This document shows positions 53,939 through 62,624 of a stretch of DNA of 64,000 nucleotides, in pieces. A program made the translations under genes and the position numbers. A model generated the notes under the pieces. It searched no databases and was not told where the DNA came from. It was given only the letters and a program-made list of their open reading frames with translations. Within the stretch, counting starts at the first letter, position 1. Each line of letters opens with the position of its first letter. The DNA is from an uncultured Bacilli bacterium (lineage in GTDB: Bacteria > Bacillota_I > Bacilli_A > RF39 > UBA660): the NCBI GenBank assembly GCA_944350495.1, contig CALVOZ010000002.1, positions 158,193 through 222,192 on the forward strand. The letters run 5' to 3'.

Positions 53939-55291
53939 ATGAAAGATACAATAGCAGCCATTTCAACTGCATTAGGAGTAGGTGCTATCTCGATAATTCG
54001 TGTTAGTGGTGATGATGCAATTTCCATTGTAAGTAAAATATGGAAGGGAAAAAATTTACATGAACAACCAAGTCATACTATTAATTATGGTCATATTGTT
54101 GATAATGGTGAAGTAATTGATGAAGTCCTTTTATCATTAATGCGTGCTCCAAAAACATTTACTACGGAAGATGTTATTGAAATTAATTCACATGGTGGTA
54201 TTGCTACAACTAATAGAGTCTTAGAACTTTTATTAAGTAATGGTTGTCGTTTAGCAGAACCAGGTGAATTTACTAAGAGAGCTTTCTTAAATGGAAGAAT
54301 TGATTTAATAGAGGCTGAAGGAGTTATGGATTTAATTTCTGCTAAAACTGAAAAATCAAGGTCTTTAGCGCTTTCTCAATTAAGTGGTAATGTTTCAAAT
54401 TTAATTAAAGTTTTAAGAAAAAAAATTGTAAATGTAATTGCTAATATTGAAGTAAATATTGATTATCCAGAATATGAAGATATTGCAGTTGTTACAACCG
54501 AGCAATTAAAAGATTGTGTTGATGAAATAGGCAATGAAATAAAAAATATTTTATCAAAATCTGAAACAAGCACAATTATTAAAGAGGGAATTAAGGTTGT
54601 AATAGTTGGAAAACCAAATGTTGGTAAAAGTAGTATTTTAAATCGCTTGTTAGAAGAAGAAAAAGCAATTGTAACGGATATTGCTGGAACAACAAGAGAT
54701 ATTGTCGAAGGTGATATATCAATTGATGGTATTTTACTTCATGTAATAGATACAGCGGGAATTAGAGAAACTGAAGATATTGTTGAAAAGTTAGGTGTTG
54801 ATAAAAGTATTAACTTAATTGAAGAAGCAGAATTAGTTTTATTAGTTTTAAATAATAATGAAGAATTAACAGTTGAAGAAAAAGAAATTTTGGAAAAAAT
54901 AAAAGACAAGCCAGCAATTATAATTATTAATAAAACAGACTTACCAAAAAAATTAGAAGATTTATCAACAATTAAACCAATTGTATATTTATCAGCACAA
55001 AATAATATTGGTATAGATGAATTAAGAAATAAAATTAAGGAACTATTTAATTTAGAAAAATTAGAAACTAATGATTATTCATATCTTAGTAGTGCACGTT
55101 CTATATCTTTACTAAAACAAGCATATTGTGCATTAGAAGAAGTTAAAAAAGGTGTAGAGTTAAATCAACCTATTGACATGGTAGAAATTGATTTAAAGAA
55201 TGTATGGGAATTATTAGGTAATATAACAGGTGATACATATAGTGAAGAATTAATTGATCAATTATTTAGTCAATTTTGTTTAGGAAAGTAA
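53939..55291 (+). CDS. mnmE: tRNA modification GTPase MnmE
   Basis: 450 residues. N-terminal TrmE domain (TIAAISTALGVGAISIIRVSG), a G domain with GKPNVGKSSILN, DIAGTTRDIVEG and NKTD, and the C-terminal FCLGK that ends almost all MnmE proteins. With MnmG it modifies U34 of certain tRNAs. CAAAGGAGACG precedes the ATG. A small gene now separates it from mnmG. Confidence 0.97.
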   Translation: MKDTIAAISTALGVGAISIIRVSGDDAISIVSKIWKGKNLHEQPSHTINYGHIVDNGEVIDEVLLSLMRAPKTFTTEDVIEINSHGGIATTNRVLELLLSNGCRLAEPGEFTKRAFLNGRIDLIEAEGVMDLISAKTEKSRSLALSQLSGNVSNLIKVLRKKIVNVIANIEVNIDYPEYEDIAVVTTEQLKDCVDEIGNEIKNILSKSETSTIIKEGIKVVIVGKPNVGKSSILNRLLEEEKAIVTDIAGTTRDIVEGDISIDGILLHVIDTAGIRETEDIVEKLGVDKSINLIEEAELVLLVLNNNEELTVEEKEILEKIKDKPAIIIINKTDLPKKLEDLSTIKPIVYLSAQNNIGIDELRNKIKELFNLEKLETNDYSYLSSARSISLLKQAYCALEEVKKGVELNQPIDMVEIDLKNVWELLGNITGDTYSEELIDQLFSQFCLGK

Positions 55292-55337
55292 AAATATATG
55301 ATATAATAATAAAAATAGAAGTAAGAGAGGTATATAT

Positions 55338-55883
55338 ATGGGCAAGTTTTGTAGTAATTGTGGTAAAGAACTAGAATCAACAGATAATGCGTGTTCAAAT
55401 TGTGGAACATTAGTTAATCCTTCTGTTCAACCAAATTATCAAAATAATATGAATTATAATAATCAAATGATGATGCCACAACCAATGATAAATCATCAAA
55501 ATATGTATTATCAAAATATGGCTTTTCCTAACAATATGAACTATGAAAATTATAACATTCAATATCCTATGAAAAAAAATAATGGAGCAGCAATTGCTAG
55601 TATGGTGTTAGGAATAATTGCTATGTTATGGGCATTTTTAAGTCTTATTGCTTTAGGGGAAGTAAGTGAAGAAACTTTTTGGATTTACAGTACATCAGAA
55701 TTTATTGGATATATAATAGGTTTTAATTTATTGTCTCTTCCAACTTCAATAGTGGGATTTGTTTTAGCACTAACTTCTAGAAAAAAAATAAAGAATGGCT
55801 TTAATACATCTGGTTTAATTTTATGTTCCATTTGTTTAGTTATCTGCGCATTTATAATCATATATTTTATAACATTAAGATAG
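55338..55883 (+). CDS. zinc-ribbon membrane protein with DUF4190-like helices
   Basis: 181 residues. A zinc ribbon FCSNCGKELESTDNACSNCG at 4-24, an Asn/Met/Gln-rich linker (MNYNNQMMMPQPM and similar) and two to three hydrophobic helices (from GAAIASMVLGIIAML) with the DUF4190-type pattern. It is probably a membrane-bound small protein with a cytoplasmic zinc ribbon. It is one of three zinc-ribbon proteins in the window. Function not known. It lies between mnmE and mnmG. AGAGAGGTAT precedes the ATG. Confidence 0.7.
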   Translation: MGKFCSNCGKELESTDNACSNCGTLVNPSVQPNYQNNMNYNNQMMMPQPMINHQNMYYQNMAFPNNMNYENYNIQYPMKKNNGAAIASMVLGIIAMLWAFLSLIALGEVSEETFWIYSTSEFIGYIIGFNLLSLPTSIVGFVLALTSRKKIKNGFNTSGLILCSICLVICAFIIIYFITLR

Positions 55884-55909
55884 AAAGAGTTAAAACTCTT
55901 TTTTTTATC
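55884..55909 (+). terminator. terminator after the zinc-ribbon gene
   Basis: AAAGAGTT and AACTCTTT with a two-base loop, followed by a run of T. Confidence 0.75.
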
Positions 55910-55982
55910 TTTAATATATTCATTGATAAAAATAACAAAAGATAGTATAATAGCAACAGCAAATAAAAATCTAGGTGATATT

Positions 55983-57851
55983 ATGTATGAAATTATAGTT
56001 GTTGGTGGTGGTCATGCTGGCTGTGAAGCAGCTTTAGCAAGTGCTAGAAAAGGGCATAAAACTTTACTTGTAACAGGAAATATAAACAATATTGCAGATA
56101 TGCCTTGTAATCCATCAATTGGTGGAAGTGCAAAAGGGATAGTTGTAAGAGAGATTGATGCCTTAGGTGGCGAGATGGGTAGAAATGCTGATAAAAGTTT
56201 ACTACAAATCAAAATGCTAAATAGTGCAAAAGGTCCAGCCGTTCAAGCTTTACGTGCACAAGCTGATAAAATAACTTACCCTAAAAATATGTTAAAAACA
56301 TTAAATAAAACTGAAAATTTAGAAATTAAAGAAGCAATAGTCGAAGACTTAATTATAAAGAATAATCAAGTATATGGAGTCGTTTTAGAAAATGGTGAAG
56401 AAATAAAATCTGATGTAGTTATTTTAACAACTGGAACCTATTTAAAAGCAGATATTTTAATTGGGGATACTAGAACAAGACAAGGCCCTCATGGAGAAAA
56501 ACCAAGTAACCATTTAAGTGATAAATTAAGAGAATATGGATTTACTGTTATAAGATTAAAAACAGGTACACCACAAAGGATTGATAAGAATTCAATTGAT
56601 TTTTCAAAAACTAAAGAAGAAAAAGGCGACAATCGTTATTGGACATTTAGTTTTGATAATGAAATTTATTATAAAATAGAAGATCAAATATCTTGTCATT
56701 TAATTTATACGCAACCAAAAACACACCAAATTATTAGAGATAATTTAAATAAATCAAGTATGTATGGTGGTTTAAATGATATTAAAGGTGTAGGCCCAAG
56801 ATATTGTCCATCAATTGAAGATAAAATAGTTAGATTTGCAGATAAAGAAAAACATCAACTATTTTTAGAGCCTGAAAGTTTATATTATGATGATATCTAT
56901 GTTCAAGGTTTTTCAACCAGTATGCCAAGAGATATTCAAGAAAAAATGGTTCATAGTTTGCCAGGTTTAGAGCATGCTAAAATATTAAAGTATGCTTATG
57001 CAATTGAATATGATGCAATTGATTGTAAACAACTGAAACAATCATTAGAAACTAAAGTAATTAAAAATTTATATACAGCTGGTCAAATTAATGGTACTAG
57101 TGGGTATGAAGAAGCGGCTTGTCAAGGATTGATGGCTGGTATTAATGCATCTTTAAATCTCGAAGGAAAAGAACCATTAATTTTGAAGAGAAATGAAGCA
57201 TATATTGGTGTTTTAATTGATGATTTAGTTACAAAAGGAGTTATCGACCCATATAGATTATTAACATCACGCGCAGAATATCGCTTATTATTAAGACATG
57301 ATAATGCTGATATTAGATTGCGAGAATACGGTTATAATGTTGGGTTAGTACCACAATTTAAATATGATAAATTTTTAAAGAAAAAAGAAGAAATTAATAA
57401 ATTAACAGATGAGTTAAAAAATAATAAAATAACTCCAATTGATAGTGTTCAAGAGTATTTAAGAACAATTCCTACAACTGAGTTGAAAGATGGAATTTCT
57501 TTATATGATTTCTTAAAAAGACCAGAAATAAAATTTGAACATATTGAATATTTTTATCCTTTAAATTACAGTGATGAAGTAAAAGAAAGTGTCGAAATTA
57601 CTATTAAATATGAAGGATATATCGCAAAAGCTTTAAGAGAAGCTGAAAAAATGGTTGATTTAGACAATAAAAAAATCCCTAGTGATATTAATTATGACAA
57701 TATTCACAACCTAGCTAGTGAAGCAAAACAAAAATTAAAATTAATTCAACCAACATCTATTGGTCAAGCATTAAGAATAAGTGGAGTTAATCCTGCTGAT
57801 ATTTCATTGATTATGGTATATTTAAAGAAGGAGTATCACCATGAATCTTAA
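55983..57851 (+). CDS. mnmG: tRNA uridine 5-carboxymethylaminomethyl modification enzyme MnmG
   Basis: 622 residues. FAD loop IIVVGGGHAGCEAALASARKG, CNPSIGGSAKG, GTYLKADI, the SRAEYRLLLRHDNADIRL segment and the C-terminal helical domain. Partner of MnmE in tRNA wobble-uridine modification. The ATG at 55983 follows AGGTGATATT; the 20-residue longer frame is not supported by any site. It overlaps rsmG by 11 bp. Confidence 0.97.
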   Translation: MYEIIVVGGGHAGCEAALASARKGHKTLLVTGNINNIADMPCNPSIGGSAKGIVVREIDALGGEMGRNADKSLLQIKMLNSAKGPAVQALRAQADKITYPKNMLKTLNKTENLEIKEAIVEDLIIKNNQVYGVVLENGEEIKSDVVILTTGTYLKADILIGDTRTRQGPHGEKPSNHLSDKLREYGFTVIRLKTGTPQRIDKNSIDFSKTKEEKGDNRYWTFSFDNEIYYKIEDQISCHLIYTQPKTHQIIRDNLNKSSMYGGLNDIKGVGPRYCPSIEDKIVRFADKEKHQLFLEPESLYYDDIYVQGFSTSMPRDIQEKMVHSLPGLEHAKILKYAYAIEYDAIDCKQLKQSLETKVIKNLYTAGQINGTSGYEEAACQGLMAGINASLNLEGKEPLILKRNEAYIGVLIDDLVTKGVIDPYRLLTSRAEYRLLLRHDNADIRLREYGYNVGLVPQFKYDKFLKKKEEINKLTDELKNNKITPIDSVQEYLRTIPTTELKDGISLYDFLKRPEIKFEHIEYFYPLNYSDEVKESVEITIKYEGYIAKALREAEKMVDLDNKKIPSDINYDNIHNLASEAKQKLKLIQPTSIGQALRISGVNPADISLIMVYLKKEYHHES

Positions 57852-58533
57852 TTTATTTATTTATGAGTTAGGTAAATTAAATATTAAGCCAACTACTGAT
57901 CAGTTGAAAAAATTACATAGATATTATGAATTATTAGTTGAATACAACAAGGTTATGAATTTAACAGGTATAACTGAAGAAGAAGAAGTTTATTTAAAAC
58001 ATTTTTATGATAGTTTAACTATCGCTAGAGTGATCGATTTAAATAATATTGATAGTTTATGTGATATTGGTACAGGTGCTGGTTTTCCAGGTATGGTCTT
58101 AAAGATTATGTATCCATCTTTAAAGGTAACTTTAGTTGATTCATTAAATAAAAGAATTGAATTTTTAAAGAAAGTTATTAAAGAATTAAATTTAGATCAA
58201 ATTGACGCAATTCATGCTAGAGCTGAAGAATATGCTTTAAAGAATCGTGAATTATTCGATGTGGTAACTGCTAGAGCTGTCGCATCATTAAATATGTTAG
58301 TAGAATACAGTTTACCTTTAGTAAAAGTTAACGGTTATTTTATTGCAATGAAAGGTAAAAATGAAGAGGCAAATGAAGCAATTAAAACTTTATTTTCTAA
58401 ATTAGAATTAGTTGATGAATTTTTATTACCAATTGAAAATAGTGCTCGTACTTTGATTAAAATAAAAAAAGAAGCAAAAACGAAATTAAAATATCCTAGA
58501 AAATTTGCGGATATAAAAAAACATCCTTTATAG
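57841..58533 (+). CDS. rsmG: 16S rRNA (guanine-N7) methyltransferase RsmG
   Basis: 230 residues. NLTGITEEEEVYLKHFYDSLTI, the SAM loop LCDIGTGAGFPGMVLKI, VDSLNKRIEFL and VTARAVASLNMLVEYSLPL identify RsmG (GidB), which methylates G527 of 16S rRNA. In Bacillus noc follows; here a dehydrogenase gene on the opposite strand lies between. Confidence 0.96.
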   Translation: MNLNLFIYELGKLNIKPTTDQLKKLHRYYELLVEYNKVMNLTGITEEEEVYLKHFYDSLTIARVIDLNNIDSLCDIGTGAGFPGMVLKIMYPSLKVTLVDSLNKRIEFLKKVIKELNLDQIDAIHARAEEYALKNRELFDVVTARAVASLNMLVEYSLPLVKVNGYFIAMKGKNEEANEAIKTLFSKLELVDEFLLPIENSARTLIKIKKEAKTKLKYPRKFADIKKHPL

Positions 58534-58536
58534 ATA

Positions 58537-58571
58537 AAAAAATATACACTTAATTGTGTATATTTTTTTTA
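58537..58571. terminator. bidirectional terminator between rsmG and the dehydrogenase gene
   Basis: AAATATACAC and GTGTATATTT pair across TTAATT with A- and T-runs on each side. Confidence 0.85.
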
Positions 58572-58575
58572 TGAA

Positions 58576-59652
58576 TTATTTTACATATGTATTTAATGGT
58601 TTAGTACGATACATTAATTCTTCCATATTACAAGTTGGAACAAATCCAGGTCTTGCATTAATTACATTTGGAATTCTATTAACTACTGTAGCACATGTTA
58701 ATTCAACAGTAGCTGGTCTATTTACAATGATTGTTGTATCTGGTTCACCAATAACAGTCCATTCGTTTTTATCAAATTCATCTGGTCCATATATTTTACC
58801 AATACATTCTGATTCGATAATAATTCCTTCTTCTGTTTCAGTTGTAACAATAGCGCTCATACCAGTAGCATTTCCAGCAGGAACAGTCATACCTAATGTA
58901 GATGAATCAATGTCAGTTGGATAAGTAGTTGGAACACATTTTTGTGATTGACTTTTAACAGTTAAACCTAATTTTTGAGCTAACCATCCATTAACATTCC
59001 ACATATATGATGGTGAGTAAGTACCACTGCTAATTAATTTATTTCTTTCTTCGGAGCTCATTCTATCAACACTAGCAATTTTTTCATCAAATTCAGCTAA
59101 TGTTAAACCTGAACCATGTGCTTCTGCTAAAGCAATACCATAGTCTTCAACATTATAAGAAGAAGAACCTTTAATTTTAGTAATATTGTGAGTAGATGCA
59201 GCTATTGCACTAATTAATTCACCCCAGTAAATATCTTGGTATCCAGAACCTGTAATAGTACAGTTATTTTCGATTGCTAGTTTATTAATTTGTTTAGTTA
59301 ATACAGGGTTTGAATTATATGAGAAGAATGCTTCTTCACATGTAGTTATAGCATTAATACCTAATTTAGCACATAACATTAGTGGGTCTTCCAAATCGCT
59401 TAATAAACTCATAGTTGTTACTATACAAATATCTGGTTTTAAATCACGTAATAATTGTTCTGCATCATTAGCAGAAGTAACTGTAACACCTTTAGGTTCA
59501 GTACCCATTATTTCGCCAATATCTTTTCCAATAACAGCTGGATTGATATCGATAGCACCAACAATTTCAGCTCCCTTCTCATATACATATCGCATAGTGT
59601 ATACTGACATTTTACCAGTACCATATTGAACGACACGAATTCTATTTTCCAT
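58576..59652 (-). CDS. NAD(P)-dependent dehydrogenase of the DapB-like / 2,4-diaminopentanoate dehydrogenase group
   Basis: 358 residues. An N-terminal Rossmann domain (IRVVQYGTGKMSVYTMRYV, with GAIDINPAVIGKDIGEI) resembles DapB-like reductases, and the C-terminal part carries TGSGYQDIYWGELISAIAAS. This pattern is seen in 2,4-diaminopentanoate dehydrogenase of ornithine fermentation and relatives that act on amino or oxo compounds. No neighbouring ornithine genes are present, so the substrate is open. Encoded on the lagging strand with its own -10 (TATAAT just upstream) and AAAGGAGAG ribosome site. It interrupts the rsmG-noc order. Confidence 0.6.
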   Translation of the reverse strand: MENRIRVVQYGTGKMSVYTMRYVYEKGAEIVGAIDINPAVIGKDIGEIMGTEPKGVTVTSANDAEQLLRDLKPDICIVTTMSLLSDLEDPLMLCAKLGINAITTCEEAFFSYNSNPVLTKQINKLAIENNCTITGSGYQDIYWGELISAIAASTHNITKIKGSSSYNVEDYGIALAEAHGSGLTLAEFDEKIASVDRMSSEERNKLISSGTYSPSYMWNVNGWLAQKLGLTVKSQSQKCVPTTYPTDIDSSTLGMTVPAGNATGMSAIVTTETEEGIIIESECIGKIYGPDEFDKNEWTVIGEPDTTIIVNRPATVELTCATVVNRIPNVINARPGFVPTCNMEELMYRTKPLNTYVK

Positions 59653-59752
59653 AAAATCTCTCCTTTACTATCTAGAAAATTATAACATATATTTTTTTTG
59701 AATAAAATCGCCTTTTGTCACAAATAAAAATTTTTACATTATTTTACACGAT

Positions 59753-59768
59753 TATTTCCTGGGAAATA
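59753..59768. promoter_or_regulatory. Noc-binding site in the noc promoter
   Basis: TATTTCCTGGGAAATA matches the NBS consensus TATTTCCCGGGAAATA at 15 of 16 positions. It lies 15 bp ahead of the -35 of noc. A half-site TATTTCCC follows at 59790-59797, between -35 and -10. Confidence 0.8.
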
Positions 59769-59783
59769 TTTTCCAAAAAATCG

Positions 59784-59812
59784 TTGAATTATTTCCCAAA
59801 CTATATTATAAT
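59784..59812 (+). promoter_or_regulatory. promoter of noc
   Basis: -35 TTGAAT and -10 TATAAT with a 17 bp spacer; the spacer starts with the half Noc site TATTTCCC, so bound protein would block polymerase. Confidence 0.75.
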
Positions 59813-59844
59813 ATATTATGAAAATATAGGACGGAGTGTTTGTC

Positions 59845-61458
59845 ATGGATGAAGTTAGAGCTCGAGTAGTCGATTTAGATTTAAATGATGTTTTACCTAA
59901 TCGTTTTCAACCACGTATTAAATTTAGTGAAGACTCAATTATTGAACTTTCTGAGTCTATAAAAGAACACGGTGTAATTCAACCAATAGTAGTTAGACCA
60001 ATAGCTGACAAGTATGAAATTATTGCTGGTGAAAGAAGATATAAAGCTAGTGTTTTAGCAGGTAAAGATACAATCCCAGCTATAATTACAGAGTTGAATG
60101 ATAAAGACAGTGCAGAAGTTGCTCTTATTGAAAATGTTCAACGTAAAGATTTAACAGCAATCGAGGAAGCTATATCTTATAAAAAAATATTGGATATGGG
60201 GTATTTAACGCAAGAACAGTTAGCTGTTAAATTAGGAAAAAGTCAGTCAACTGTTGCTAATAAAATTAGGTTACTTAATCTTTGCGATGAAGTTCAAGAA
60301 GCTTTAATGGAAGAAAAAATATCTGAGCGTCACGCAAGATCAATGTTGAAATTGTCAACAGCTGCCCAACAAAAGATAATGTTAGATAAAATTATAAAAG
60401 AAAGATTAACAGTAAGAAAAACTGATGAGGAGATTGAGAAAATGAATACTTATATAACAAATGATATTAATAATCCTGATACACCAGCAAGTAATCCTGG
60501 ATTTGTTGATGTTGATAAAATTGCTAATAATGCTCAAGATTTAAAATTTGAAGATTCTTCTGGAAATGTAAATATTAACGCTCTTTTACAAGGAAATGGA
60601 CCAATGGTTTCAAACCCTGAAGAGGCATCAATTCCTGTTATACCAACAATGGATTCTAATCCTGCATTTAATCCAGCAATGCAAGCAACACCAGTAGCAT
60701 TAGATAGTTTTGTACCAAATAATGAGCCGGTTGTACCAACTGTAGCCCCATCAATGCCAGAGATACCTGCAGTACCTACTGTAGAGTCTGTAATGCCAGT
60801 TCAACCAGCTACTCCAGCGGTAGATTTAATGGCTACTCCAAGTGCTCCAGTAATGCCAGAGATACCTGTAGTACCGGTAGCTGAGCCAGTAATCCCTGTT
60901 GTAGAACCGGTTCAACCAGTATCTCCGGCGGTAGATTTAATGGCAGCTCCAAGTGCTCCAGTAATGCCAGAAATACCAGTAGTACCAACAGTTGATATCC
61001 CTGCTGCAACACCAGCTTCAGAACCTGTTATTTCAGTGCCAACTATTACACCAGTTGTGCCAGATACAACTCCAATCGCACCAATGCCAACAACTCCAAT
61101 TGTTGAAGAATCGTTGCCAAATAAGTTCTTAAATACTGAAGAGGAACCAGAAGTTGTTGCACCGGTTTCACCGGTTGTTCCTGTTGAAAATATTAATAAT
61201 GAATTGACAGCTGCTGAGGCAAAACTAGAGGATAATCCTCAAGAGATCAAACCTATAATTATTACAGATTACAGCAAGCAATACGATCCAGTTCTTCCAG
61301 AACAACCAGCTGCTAGAGAAAAGATTGATTTTAAACAAATTATTAATTTAATTAGAGATGTTAGTAATACAATTGAAAAATGTGGATATTCTATTGATAC
61401 TGAAGAGTACGATTTAGAAGGTGTATATCAAGTTATCTTTAAAATTAATAAAAATTAA
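59845..61458 (+). CDS. noc: Noc-type nucleoid occlusion ParB-family protein
   Basis: About 537 residues from the ATG at 59845 (CGGAG 8 nt before). The ParB N-terminal CTPase motifs are present: LPNRFQPR (17-24), GERRYKA (62-68) and ENVQRKDLT (96-104). The HTH reads GKSQSTVANK (131-140), the Noc version with Gln and Lys where ParB has Arg and Thr/Met/His, so NBS and not parS binding is expected. The B. subtilis membrane-targeting helix (first 10 residues) is absent. A Pro/Val-rich linker (about 225-440) with a 37-residue direct repeat separates the DNA-binding part from a C-terminal domain (about 485-537). No soj/spo0J follows. Noc prevents septation over the nucleoid. Confidence 0.88.
   Translation: MDEVRARVVDLDLNDVLPNRFQPRIKFSEDSIIELSESIKEHGVIQPIVVRPIADKYEIIAGERRYKASVLAGKDTIPAIITELNDKDSAEVALIENVQRKDLTAIEEAISYKKILDMGYLTQEQLAVKLGKSQSTVANKIRLLNLCDEVQEALMEEKISERHARSMLKLSTAAQQKIMLDKIIKERLTVRKTDEEIEKMNTYITNDINNPDTPASNPGFVDVDKIANNAQDLKFEDSSGNVNINALLQGNGPMVSNPEEASIPVIPTMDSNPAFNPAMQATPVALDSFVPNNEPVVPTVAPSMPEIPAVPTVESVMPVQPATPAVDLMATPSAPVMPEIPVVPVAEPVIPVVEPVQPVSPAVDLMAAPSAPVMPEIPVVPTVDIPAATPASEPVISVPTITPVVPDTTPIAPMPTTPIVEESLPNKFLNTEEEPEVVAPVSPVVPVENINNELTAAEAKLEDNPQEIKPIIITDYSKQYDPVLPEQPAAREKIDFKQIINLIRDVSNTIEKCGYSIDTEEYDLEGVYQVIFKINKN
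60796..60986 (+). repeat. tandem direct repeat within noc
   Basis: Two about 80 bp copies, starting at 60796 and 60907 with a 111 bp period (37 codons). Each encodes a QPATPAVDLMA-like or QPVSPAVDLMA segment followed by PSAPVMPEIPVVP. Copies are nearly identical at DNA level, a sign of recent duplication in the linker. Shorter MPEIP units lie on either side. Confidence 0.85.
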
Positions 61459-61486
61459 TTTATGTGAATGAATATAAAATAAGTAA

Positions 61487-61513
61487 AACAGATTTCTAAA
61501 TCTGTTTTTTAAT
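61487..61513 (+). terminator. terminator after noc
   Basis: AACAGATTT and AAATCTGTT form a tight hairpin followed by TTTTAA. Confidence 0.8.
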
Positions 61514-61538
61514 GTGATATAATGAAATTGGTGATAAT

Positions 61539-62615
61539 ATGGTAATTATGGAAATAGACGTCTCTAGTGCATACAGTAAAGTAGAGTTAAAAGAAAAAAG
61601 GGAAAATTTATTGTATGAACAAAGAAAAAAAGATGGTTATAGCGTGGCGAATTTTGTAGTTGTTAGGACAACTAATCATTTAGAATATGAGCGCATGATT
61701 AGACCTTTATGTCATCTTCCATTTATAGTAAAAAATAATAATATTGTAAAGTTTGCAATTCAAGATTATATGGATGAAAGTGATCCTATTAATATATGGA
61801 GTGATGAGGATAGGCATATAAAACGCGGTGAAATGATAAAAAATATGTATTTACCATATTCAAGTCAATATCGTTCCACTGTTCACTTTTCCGTTAATGG
61901 TTTAGTATCATCACATGCCAAAGGAAATTTTTCTAATCGTAACTTTATTATTATTGATCCTTTAGAATTTCATCTTAAAAATAATGATATTAGATCATTT
62001 AGATTAGAAGATACATTTATGGCGGGTGATGTAAAAATATCGCCAGAAGCTGTCATAATGATAAAAAAAGGCCAATATAAAGAGTTATTATTACAGTATC
62101 CACAGTTAAGTCAATATAATATCGTATTATTTACTGGTCCAGAAAAAGAAGCTGTTGAAGCATATTTAATAAGTAGAGGTATAATTCCTGAGAAAATTAC
62201 TGAACACGGTGCTGAAGAGCACATATGCACATCACAAATAAAAGATTTTAGAGTACGTTTAAAAGAAATGTATGAAATTGATAGTGAACCTCATTATTTA
62301 TCACAAGAATATCGCGAAGATGATATGAATAGTTTATTAATATGGGATTATTATAATAATTTATTTTATTCATTTTTATTAACTAAACTAGGTGTAACAG
62401 AGCCTGAATATTCCGCTAGATTATCTGATTTTATGGATTATGGAAAAGATTCTGAAAATAAAAAATATATAATTCAGATTTTAAAGAAAATAGGCTTGAA
62501 TGAATTTAAAAAAATAGTAGATGAATTTAATTTTAATATATTAAGAAATATTGCTAATGGTACTTTTCAAAATAATGAAATAATTGTCAATGGATTAAGT
62601 GGTAATCAAAAATAA
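61539..62615 (+). CDS. hypothetical protein
   Basis: 358 residues, soluble. An N-terminal region reads IDVSSAYSKVELKEKRENLL. The centre has HFSVNGLVSSHAKGNFSNRN and IIIDPLEFHL, and a Rossmann-like strand-helix (YNIVLFTGPEKEAVEAYLISRG) lies near residue 205. The C-terminus is helical. No signal peptide, no membrane helices, no family that I recognise. The ATG follows GGTGATAAT. It is followed 9 bp later by a metallophosphoesterase and probably shares its transcript. Confidence 0.6.
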   Translation: MVIMEIDVSSAYSKVELKEKRENLLYEQRKKDGYSVANFVVVRTTNHLEYERMIRPLCHLPFIVKNNNIVKFAIQDYMDESDPINIWSDEDRHIKRGEMIKNMYLPYSSQYRSTVHFSVNGLVSSHAKGNFSNRNFIIIDPLEFHLKNNDIRSFRLEDTFMAGDVKISPEAVIMIKKGQYKELLLQYPQLSQYNIVLFTGPEKEAVEAYLISRGIIPEKITEHGAEEHICTSQIKDFRVRLKEMYEIDSEPHYLSQEYREDDMNSLLIWDYYNNLFYSFLLTKLGVTEPEYSARLSDFMDYGKDSENKKYIIQILKKIGLNEFKKIVDEFNFNILRNIANGTFQNNEIIVNGLSGNQK

Positions 62616-62624
62616 GGAGGATTT

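Noticed and set aside
58556..58924. ORF of 122 codons on the plus strand
   Set aside because: It is antisense to the dehydrogenase gene, begins within the terminator and has no ribosome site.
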